Shown here piece by piece: positions 7,847 to 14,295 of a stretch of 64,000 nt of DNA (position 1 is its first letter; every line of letters begins with the position of its first letter). The stretch comes from CALMKX01 sp036274895 (GTDB lineage: Bacteria; Acidobacteriota; Thermoanaerobaculia; Multivoradales; SZUA-115). A program made the position numbers and the translations under genes. Below the pieces are notes generated by a model. It was given only the letters and a program-made list of their open reading frames with translations, ran no database searches and had not been told where the DNA came from. The stretch is from assembly GCA_036274895.1 (NCBI GenBank), contig DASUEU010000014.1:32859-96858 (forward strand), in the 5' to 3' direction.

Positions 7847-9213
7847 TGGGGTCCTCCCGGTGCCACCGACACCGTCGGCCAGGTCGCGAGCCGAGCACCC
7901 TGCCCGTCCACCTCGGCATAAGTCCGGCGAGCTAGCGGCTCGATCGCGCCGGCTCGCAGCCGCTCGGCCCAGGCCAGCAGGTCCGGCTCCTCGGTCGCCG
8001 CGGGCAGCCGCAGCAGGTCCAGCCAGGTGCCGGTGTTGAGATAGACCCGATCCCCGTCCAGCCGGGCCTCCCGGGCCGCGTGCGTGTGCCCGGCCAGCAC
8101 CACCCGGCCGGCGGCCGAGGCGGGCAGCTGCGTGTCGACGAGACTTCGGTCGAACCCGCTCAAGGCCTCCGGCGAGAAGAAGTCGCCGCCGTCGTGGAAG
8201 AGCCGGCGGGCCGCCTTGAGCAACAGCCGGGCGCCGGCCCCGGGAACGCCCAGCGAGCCGCGCGTGGCCGCCTGCGCCCCGGCGAAATGAAGCTCCAGGG
8301 CTCGCGCCATGGCGGCGGGGGCCTGGCGGTCTCCCTCGTCGAGCGCGGCCTCGATGGCCCGGGACAGCTCCTCGGCCTCGGAAGGCGCGGCCTCGCCCCG
8401 CGTCCCGAGGCTCGGCCCCCGGGTCAGGCGGTGCCGCAGCTCGGCGACCACCACCTCGTCGAACCGAACCAGGAAGGCGGGCAGGTGGGGCAGGGCGAGC
8501 AGGGGGTCCAGGGCCAGCAGCAGCAGAGGCACCCAGGGGCCGCTGGGGTGGAGCTGCTCGACGAACGGGAAGCGGGGCCGGCCGGTGAAGGGATCGCAGG
8601 CCCGCTTGAACACGTTCACGGTGGCCAGCACCAGCAGCGAGCCGGGCGGCAGAGGCAGCGAACGGGCGCCGCGTTCGAGCGCCCGGTGGATCGCTCCGGG
8701 CTCGATGCGGTTCCAGCTATCCCCGAGGTGCCCGTGGCCGGCCAGCACCTCCCGGCTGCTGACCTGGACGGAGAAGGGTTCGGCCTGCCGATGGATCGAG
8801 AGCCGCGGGTCCTCCGGCGACAGCCCACAGGCTGCCCGCAGCACCGCGTCGGCCTCGGGGTGGTAGAGCTCGGGGTCGTGGTTGCCGGGGATCACCACGG
8901 AACGGCCGCCGCCGGCCACGAACGCGCCCAGGGCGGCGAAGAAGCGGGTGCCCCAGGGGGTCTCGGCAAGGTCGCGGCAGAGCTGCCGCAGCAAGCGCGG
9001 TGCCCCTTCGAGGTCCAACACCTCGGGGCGGCCAGGCACTTGGAGGGTGTCGAAGAGGTCGCCGTTCCAGAGCAGCAGCGTCCCGGCCGGCTCGAGCCCC
9101 GACACCAGGGCGACCAACTCCTCGCCGGCCCGGAAGCCCGCGAGCGCGCCCGGTGGCCCGAGGTGCAGGTCGGAGAGCACGACCAGCCGGGCGATCGGCC
9201 TTTCGTCGTTCAT
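7843..9213 (-). CDS. Calcineurin-like metallophosphoesterase, partner of CHAT-STAND gene
   Basis: A 456-residue protein with the full metallophosphoesterase motif set: SDLHLG near the start (D-x-H), WNGDLFDT (G-D), VIPGNHDPE (G-N-H-D), an AGHGHLGD histidine motif and AGHTHAA (G-H-x-H) near residue 390. The substrate may be a nucleotide, nucleic acid or phosphoester. The ATG at 9213 is chosen because the phosphoesterase domain begins eleven residues later and GGAG lies upstream at 9225-9228. A region of about 200 residues between the third and last motifs is predicted helical and may give specificity. The gene is first in a two-gene operon: its stop overlaps the CHAT-STAND start by ATGA. It could restrain or fire the partner by hydrolysing a signal; this is inference. 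Confidence 0.8.
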   Translation of the reverse strand: MNDERPIARLVVLSDLHLGPPGALAGFRAGEELVALVSGLEPAGTLLLWNGDLFDTLQVPGRPEVLDLEGAPRLLRQLCRDLAETPWGTRFFAALGAFVAGGGRSVVIPGNHDPELYHPEADAVLRAACGLSPEDPRLSIHRQAEPFSVQVSSREVLAGHGHLGDSWNRIEPGAIHRALERGARSLPLPPGSLLVLATVNVFKRACDPFTGRPRFPFVEQLHPSGPWVPLLLLALDPLLALPHLPAFLVRFDEVVVAELRHRLTRGPSLGTRGEAAPSEAEELSRAIEAALDEGDRQAPAAMARALELHFAGAQAATRGSLGVPGAGARLLLKAARRLFHDGGDFFSPEALSGFDRSLVDTQLPASAAGRVVLAGHTHAAREARLDGDRVYLNTGTWLDLLRLPAATEEPDLLAWAERLRAGAIEPLARRTYAEVDGQGARLATWPTVSVAPGGPQ

Positions 9214-9236
9214 TGGTGAAGGATCTCCGGTGCGAG

Positions 9237-9265
9237 AAAATAGCGGAAGGAGAGCGCTCTGCCAA
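9237..9265 (-). promoter_or_regulatory. Sigma70-like promoter of phosphoesterase-CHAT operon
   Basis: Reading the minus strand, TTGGCA (9265-9260), 17 bases, then TATTTT (9242-9237). The predicted start of transcription near 9230 leaves a leader of roughly 17 bases before the ATG at 9213. The sequence is A/T-rich against the general GC background. Confidence 0.6.
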
Positions 9266-9327
9266 GCTTGGAGAAGGGGCCGAAGGGGAAGCCGGGCCGC
9301 TGCCGGGGTGAGGAAGCCCTGTGGAGT

Positions 9328-9379
9328 GCGGCGACGTGTCGCCGCTTTCGAGCGCTGCAAAGCGGCGACGCGTCGCCGC
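9328..9379. repeat. Paired 18-bp palindromes forming one long hairpin
   Basis: Two GCGGCGAC-NN-GTCGCCGC palindromes lie at 9328-9345 (centre GT) and 9362-9379 (centre GC, a perfect 18-base palindrome). With the flanking TTT and AAA they also pair with each other as a 21-bp inverted repeat with a single mismatch around a ten-base loop (9349-9358). This has the form of a REP/MITE-like element in the divergent gap between the phosphoesterase gene and mutS. Apart from this repeat and the two promoters, the 234-base gap holds nothing recognisable. Confidence 0.7.
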
Positions 9380-9432
9380 AGTCCAAAGCCGCCGGGCGGA
9401 CTCTTTCCGCCATCCCGCCGCCCCCTCGCCGC

Positions 9433-9438
9433 TATACT
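9433..9438 (+). promoter_or_regulatory. -10-like TATACT just upstream of mutS
   Basis: TATACT ends nine bases before the GTG start of mutS, so the transcript would be leaderless or almost so. No good -35 is seen at the right distance. The same geometry occurs before several other genes in the window. Confidence 0.45.
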
Positions 9439-9447
9439 CCCGCCCTC

Positions 9448-12234
9448 GTGACCACCGCTTCTCCCGCCCCCGCCGACCTGCGCGCTTCGGCGGCTTTGAC
9501 GCCGATGCTGCGGCATTACCTGGAGGTCAAGGCGGCCCATCCGGACGCCATCCTGATGTACCGGATGGGGGACTTCTTCGAGCTCTTCTTCGACGATGCC
9601 GTGCGCGCCGCGCCGATCCTGGAGGTGGCGCTGACGGCCCGGCAGAAGGGCACCGACAACGAGGCGCCGATGTGCGGCGTGCCCCACCACGCCGTGGAGG
9701 GCTACATCGGCAAGCTGCTCGCGGCGGGCCTCAGGGTCGTGATCTGCGACCAGGTCGAGGACCCCAAGGAAGCCAAGGGGCTGGTGCGGCGGGAGGTCAC
9801 CCGCATCGTCACCCCGGGTACGGTGTCGGACCCCGCGCTGCTCGAGGGCAAGGAGGAAAACCTGCTCGCCGCCGTGGTCTGGCGGGGGGAGGAGGGCGCG
9901 GGAGCCCTGCTCGAGGTCTCGACCGGCCACTTCGGGGTGCGGCGGTGGGGGAGCCCCGAGCAGGCCGCGGACGAATTGGAGATCCTGCGGCCCCGGGAGC
10001 TGCTGCAGGTCTCGGACTCGTTACCGGCAGCTCTCACCGCCTGGGTCGAGCGCCGGGCGGTCTGCCTCACGCCCTTCGACGGCGACCGTCTGCTCGACCT
10101 CCGGCGGGCCGCGGAAAGCCTCGAGCGGCATTTCGGCGTCGCCACCCTGCGTGGCTTCGGCCTCGGCGAGGGGGAGCCGGCGGTGCTGGCCGCGGCGGCG
10201 GCCCTGGCCTACGTCCAGGACACCCAGAAGAGCGAGCTCGCCCACGTCCGCACCCTCCTGGTCGAGGTGCGGGACGAGGGCCTGGTGCTCGACCCCACCA
10301 CCCTGGCCAATCTCGAGATCTTCCGTACCCTGCGCGAGGGGGCCAAGAGGGGCACCCTGCTCTCGGTGCTCGACCGCACCGTCACCGCCCCTGGCGGCCG
10401 GCTGCTGAAAGCGTGGCTGCGCCGGCCCCTGCGGCGGCCGGAGGCGATCGAAGAGCGCCTGGACGCGGTCGCCGAGCTGGTCGCGGACGCGCCGCGGCGC
10501 GAGCGCCTGCGGGGCCTGCTGGCCGAGGTGGCGGACGGCGAGCGCCTGCTCGCCCGGGCCGTGCTCGGCACCCTGCCGCCGCGGGAGGCCGCCGCCCTGC
10601 GCGACTCCCTGGCCCGGGTGCCGGAGCTGCTCGCGGCGCTCGCGCCCCCGTGGTCATCCCGACCGGAGCCGGAGCAAGGCACCGATGCTCCGTTGTCATC
10701 CCGACCGGAGCCAGAGGAGCGCAGCGACGGAGGCGAAGCGGAGGGATCTCCTCTCCGGAGCAGCCGCCCGGGAGGCCCCTCGGCTTCGCTCGGGGCGACA
10801 TCCGGGCTGCTTTGCGCCATCGCCGCGGTCGACCCCCTGGCCGATCTCGCGGCCGAGTTGGCGCGGGTGCTCACGGAGTCCCCCTCCGCCTCGGTCCAGG
10901 ACGGCGATGTGATCGCCCCAGGGGTGGACCCCGACCTCGACCTCTGCCGTTCCCTGGCCCAGGGCTCCAAGCAGCACATCCTCTCGCTCGAGGCTGCGGA
11001 GCGCACCCGCACCGGCATCCCCACGCTCAAGATCCGCTACAACAAGGTCTTCGGCTACTACCTGGAGGTCAGCCACGCCCACCAGGGCAAGGTGCCGCCG
11101 GACTACATCCGCAAGCAGACCCTGGTCAACGCCGAGCGCTACGTCACCCCCGAGATCAAGGAGCTGGAAGAGAAGATCCTCTCCGCCGAGGAGCGCCAGC
11201 TTGCCCTCGAGCAGCGCCACTACAGCGCGTTGCTGGGCGCCATCGCCCGCGAGGGGGAGCGTCTCTCGCGCCTGGCCGAGGCCCTGGCCCAGCTCGACGT
11301 GCTCGCCGCCCTGGCCGAGGTGGCGGCCCGCGGGCGCTGGGTGAGGCCCGAGATCGGACCCCCGGGCGCCCCGATCCGCGTGCGCGAGGGCCGGCACCCG
11401 GTGGTCGAGGCGGCCAGCCGCGAGGCCTTCGTGCCCAACGACGCCGAGCTCGACGCCGAGAGCGCCCAGATCGTGCTCCTGACCGGCCCCAACATGGGCG
11501 GCAAGTCCACCTATCTGCGCCAGGTGGCGCTGCTCGTCCTGCTCGCTCAGCTGGGCTCCTTCGTGCCGGCGGAAGCAGCGACCATCGGCGTGGTCGATCG
11601 CATCTTCAGCCGGGTGGGGGCTTCGGACGACCTCGCCCGGGGCGAGTCGACCTTCATGGTCGAGATGATCGAGACCGCCAACATCCTCCACCAGGCCACC
11701 GACCAGAGCCTGGTGATCCTCGACGAGGTGGGACGGGGCACCGCGACCTTCGACGGCCTCTCCCTGGCCTGGGCGATCGTCGAGCATTTGCACGAGACCA
11801 AGCGGCCCAAGACCCTCTTCGCCACCCACTACCACGAGCTCACCGAGCTCGCCGCCCTCTTGCCGCGGGTGGTCAACCGCAAGATGGCGGTCAAGGAGTG
11901 GCAGGACCGCATCGTCTTCCTGCGCCGGGTGGTGCCGGGCAGCGCGGACAAGTCCTACGGCCTCCAGGTGGCGCGGCTCGCTGGCCTGCCGGCGTCGGTG
12001 ATCGGCCGGGCGGGGGAGATCCTGGCCAATCTCGAGGCCGAGGAGTATGACTTCGCCGGCCGGCCCCGGCGGGCGCGGGGCAAGGCCGTGCCGGCCGTGG
12101 CCGAGGCGCAGATGACCCTGTTCACGCCCCCCGAGCAGGTGGTGGCGGACATCCTGCGCGGCACCGACGTCGATCAGCTGACGCCGGTGGCCGCGCTCAA
12201 CCTGCTGGCGAGCCTGCGCTCGAGGTTGAGATGA
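9448..12234 (+). CDS. mutS: DNA mismatch repair protein MutS
   Basis: A 928-residue MutS that recognises mismatches and small loops and recruits MutL. The mismatch-reading Phe-x-Glu lies in GDFFELF (F43-E45); the ATPase has Walker A GPNMGGKS at 680-687, Walker B LVILDEVGRGT and the FATHYHEL loop; a short C-terminal domain follows. The GTG at 9448 is chosen because the conserved LTPMLRHYLE start follows within 20 residues and the longer open frame upstream reads through a palindromic repeat. The protein is longer than the usual 850-880 residues because an in-frame repeat element (10653-10800) adds about 50 Pro/Ser/Glu/Arg-rich residues near 401-453 in the core/lever region. All catalytic motifs are intact. 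nagZ overlaps its stop by ATGA. Confidence 0.97.
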   Translation: MTTASPAPADLRASAALTPMLRHYLEVKAAHPDAILMYRMGDFFELFFDDAVRAAPILEVALTARQKGTDNEAPMCGVPHHAVEGYIGKLLAAGLRVVICDQVEDPKEAKGLVRREVTRIVTPGTVSDPALLEGKEENLLAAVVWRGEEGAGALLEVSTGHFGVRRWGSPEQAADELEILRPRELLQVSDSLPAALTAWVERRAVCLTPFDGDRLLDLRRAAESLERHFGVATLRGFGLGEGEPAVLAAAAALAYVQDTQKSELAHVRTLLVEVRDEGLVLDPTTLANLEIFRTLREGAKRGTLLSVLDRTVTAPGGRLLKAWLRRPLRRPEAIEERLDAVAELVADAPRRERLRGLLAEVADGERLLARAVLGTLPPREAAALRDSLARVPELLAALAPPWSSRPEPEQGTDAPLSSRPEPEERSDGGEAEGSPLRSSRPGGPSASLGATSGLLCAIAAVDPLADLAAELARVLTESPSASVQDGDVIAPGVDPDLDLCRSLAQGSKQHILSLEAAERTRTGIPTLKIRYNKVFGYYLEVSHAHQGKVPPDYIRKQTLVNAERYVTPEIKELEEKILSAEERQLALEQRHYSALLGAIAREGERLSRLAEALAQLDVLAALAEVAARGRWVRPEIGPPGAPIRVREGRHPVVEAASREAFVPNDAELDAESAQIVLLTGPNMGGKSTYLRQVALLVLLAQLGSFVPAEAATIGVVDRIFSRVGASDDLARGESTFMVEMIETANILHQATDQSLVILDEVGRGTATFDGLSLAWAIVEHLHETKRPKTLFATHYHELTELAALLPRVVNRKMAVKEWQDRIVFLRRVVPGSADKSYGLQVARLAGLPASVIGRAGEILANLEAEEYDFAGRPRRARGKAVPAVAEAQMTLFTPPEQVVADILRGTDVDQLTPVAALNLLASLRSRLR
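10653..10800. repeat. In-frame palindromic repeat element inserted in mutS
   Basis: The 18-mer GTCATCCCGACCGGAGCC occurs at 10653-10670 and again at 10695-10712, exactly 42 bp apart. The right end GGCTTCGCTCGGGGCGACA (10782-10800) is an imperfect inverted copy (about 15 of 19). Between them runs the GCAGCGACGGAGGCGAAGCG - GGGATCTCC type sequence of a dispersed palindrome seen between genes in many bacteria. Here it is read as SSRPEPEQGTDAPL - SSRPEPEERSDGGE and on, without breaking the mutS frame. Confidence 0.8.
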
Positions 12235-13262
12235 GAGAGGAAGCTGCCAAGGCGCTCTGTGTGGGGATCCCGGGCCAGGAGCTCGACGACGAGATGGCGA
12301 GGCTGCTCGCCGACCTTCAGCCGGGCGGGGTGATCCTGCTGCCCCGCAACGTCGAGAGCGAAGGGCAGCTGCGCGAGCTGGTGGCGGCCGTGCGCCGGGC
12401 CGTGCCTGGGGCCCTGCTCTACCTCGATGCCGAAGGAGGGCGGGTGGACCGGCTGCGAAGTCTGGTCGGCCCGGCGCCGTCGGGGGCGGCCCTGGCGGCT
12501 TCGCCGCCCCGCGTGGCACGCACGGCCGGCCGTTGGGTCGGCGCCGCGCTGCGCTGCTTCGGCTTCGACGTCGACCTCGCCCCGGTGGTGGACATCGACC
12601 ACGGCCAGGCCGACAACGCCCTCGATCGCCGCTATCTCGGCGCCCATCCCCGCGCGGTGGTGGCCCGGGCCGGGGCGTTCCTGGATGGCCTGCACGGGGC
12701 CGGAACGAGTGGCTGCCTGAAGCACTTCCCCGGCCTCGGAGCGGCCGGGCAGGACACCCACTACGAGGGCTCGGTGGTGCCCCTCTCGGCGCGGCGGCTG
12801 GAGCGGGACCTCGCCCCCTTCGCCAGGCTGGGGCAGGCCGCGGGCGCCATCATGGCCAGCCACGCCGCCTATCCCGCCCTCGACCCCGAGGGCCGCCCGG
12901 CCACCCTCTCGCCGCCGATCGCCACCGGGCTGCTGCGGGGGCGGCTGGACTTCCGCGGCCTGCTGTTCTCGGACGACCTCGACATGAAAGCCCTCGAGCC
13001 CTGGGGTGATCTGCCGGAGCGGGCCGCGGCGAGCTTCGCGGCCGGCTGCGACGCCATCTTCGTCTGCTGGTCGCCACAGGAAGCGCCGGCCATGGCCGAG
13101 AAGCTCTCGGCCCCCGGACTGGCCGGCCGGCTGACCGAGGCGTTGGGGCGGATCGAGACCTGGCGGGCGCGGGTGCGCCGCCTGGCCGCGGCAGCGCCCG
13201 TGCCCTCGCTCGACCAGGTCCGGCGAGGGCTCGAGCGCGTGCGCCGCGCGGCGGGGGAGTAG
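12231..13262 (+). CDS. nagZ: Beta-N-acetylhexosaminidase NagZ (GH3)
   Basis: A 343-residue glycoside hydrolase family 3 enzyme. KHFPGLG at 164-170 with D175-T-H177 gives the NagZ-type catalytic His/Asp loop, and SDDLDMKA (Asp248) carries the nucleophile. It removes GlcNAc from anhydro-muropeptides during peptidoglycan recycling in the cytoplasm, and no signal peptide is seen. Its ATG overlaps the mutS stop (ATGA), so it is co-translated with a repair gene that is functionally unrelated. It ends two bases before the convergent ssb gene. Confidence 0.9.
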   Translation: MREEAAKALCVGIPGQELDDEMARLLADLQPGGVILLPRNVESEGQLRELVAAVRRAVPGALLYLDAEGGRVDRLRSLVGPAPSGAALAASPPRVARTAGRWVGAALRCFGFDVDLAPVVDIDHGQADNALDRRYLGAHPRAVVARAGAFLDGLHGAGTSGCLKHFPGLGAAGQDTHYEGSVVPLSARRLERDLAPFARLGQAAGAIMASHAAYPALDPEGRPATLSPPIATGLLRGRLDFRGLLFSDDLDMKALEPWGDLPERAAASFAAGCDAIFVCWSPQEAPAMAEKLSAPGLAGRLTEALGRIETWRARVRRLAAAAPVPSLDQVRRGLERVRRAAGE

Positions 13263-13263
13263 C

Positions 13264-13731
13264 TCAGAAGGGGATGTCGTCGTCGTCCGGCTCGGCGTCG
13301 AAGCCGGCGCCGCGGCTGGCACCGCCCCCGCCCCCGCCGCCGAAGGAGTGACCGGGAGGCGGCTCGGGCGCGTCGAAATCCCCGCCACCACCGCCGGCTC
13401 CGGACCGGCCGCCGAGCATGTTGAAGTTCTCGACGATGATCTCGGTCTTGTACTTCTTCTCGCCGCTCTGCTTGTCGTCCCAGGAGCGGGTCTGGAGACG
13501 CCCCTCGATGAACACCTGCTTGCCCTTGGACAGGTACTGGCCGGCGATCTCCGCCTGCTTGCCCCAGCACACCACGTTGTGCCACTCGGTGTGCTCCTGG
13601 CGGTTGCCGTCGCGATCCTTCCAGCGCCGGCTGGTGGCCACCGAGAAGCTCGCCACGGGCTGCCCGGAAGTGGTCGTGCGGACCTCGGGATCGCGGCCGA
13701 GGTTGCCGATCAAGAAGACTTTGTTGAGCAT
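13264..13731 (-). CDS. ssb: Single-stranded DNA-binding protein
   Basis: A 155-residue SSB. An OB fold covers residues 1-110 (MLNKVFLIGNLGRDPEVRTT, WHNVVCWGKQAEIAGQYLSKGKQVFIEGRLQTRSW). A flexible glycine-rich linker with long Gly runs follows, then the acidic tip DDDDIPF that docks partner proteins such as RecG, which is also in this window. The start at 13731 is preceded by GAGGAG. The gene stands alone on the minus strand, convergent with nagZ and divergent from dtd. Confidence 0.96.
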   Translation of the reverse strand: MLNKVFLIGNLGRDPEVRTTTSGQPVASFSVATSRRWKDRDGNRQEHTEWHNVVCWGKQAEIAGQYLSKGKQVFIEGRLQTRSWDDKQSGEKKYKTEIIVENFNMLGGRSGAGGGGGDFDAPEPPPGHSFGGGGGGGASRGAGFDAEPDDDDIPF

Positions 13732-13792
13732 TCGGAAAGCTCCTCTCGAGGTCGAGAACGTATCACAGGGCTTCGCGCGGCCCGACCCGCGG

Positions 13793-13833
13793 TAGGCTCT
13801 CACGCGATGAGCAAGCCCCCCTACTGGGAGTAG
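13793..13833 (+). other. -10-like box and eight-codon mini-ORF before dtd
   Basis: TAGGCT (13793-13798) lies eight bases before ATG 13807, which opens an eight-codon frame, MSKPPYWE, ending at TAG 13831-13833. The mini-ORF is in the same frame as dtd, with two stops (TAG, TAA) between them, and its last bases, GGGAG, are the only visible ribosome site for dtd. It may be a leaderless leader peptide that passes ribosomes to dtd; this is not proven. Confidence 0.3.
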
Positions 13834-13842
13834 ACGTAAAAC

Positions 13843-14295
13843 GTGCGGCTGGTCGTCCAGCGGGTCTCGCGAGCCCGGGTGGTGGTCGATGGCGAAGTGG
13901 TCGGCGCCATCGCTCGCGGCATGCTCGTGTTGGTGGGCATCGAGAAGGGGGACGGCCTGCGCGAGGTCGAAGCGGCGGCGGCCAAGCTCGCCGGCTTGCG
14001 CCTCTTCGAGGACGGCCAAGGCCGGATGAACCTCGGTCCGGCCGAGGCCGGCGCCGCCTTCCTGGTGGTTTCCCAGTTCACCCTCGCGGGCTCCCTCGAC
14101 CGCGGCCGGCGGCCCTCCTTCGACCGCGCCGCTCCCCCCGCCGAGGCCGAGCCCCTGGTCGAGGGGCTGGTCGAGGCCCTGCGCGGCCGGGATTTGCCGG
14201 TCGAAACCGGCCGCTTCCGGGCGCGCATGGCGGTGGAGCTGGTCAACGACGGCCCGGTGACCTTCGTCCTCGACCTGACCCAGCCTCAAGCCTGA
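13843..14295 (+). CDS. dtd: D-aminoacyl-tRNA deacylase
   Basis: A 150-residue DTD that frees tRNAs wrongly charged with D-amino acids or glycine. MRLVVQRVSRARVVVDGEVVG is the family start; the catalytic SQFTL motif (VVSQFTLAGSLDRGRRPSF) and the cross-subunit Gly-cisPro motif in VNDGPVTF are both present. The start is GTG 13843. The 3' end overlaps the convergent ADOP permease by ten bases. The length is standard and nothing is missing. Confidence 0.95.
   Translation: MRLVVQRVSRARVVVDGEVVGAIARGMLVLVGIEKGDGLREVEAAAAKLAGLRLFEDGQGRMNLGPAEAGAAFLVVSQFTLAGSLDRGRRPSFDRAAPPAEAEPLVEGLVEALRGRDLPVETGRFRARMAVELVNDGPVTFVLDLTQPQA

Noticed and set aside
9268..9447. An N-terminal extension of MutS from the longer open frame
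   Set aside because: The extension would translate the double palindrome and lies upstream of the TATACT box; family starts align with GTG 9448.
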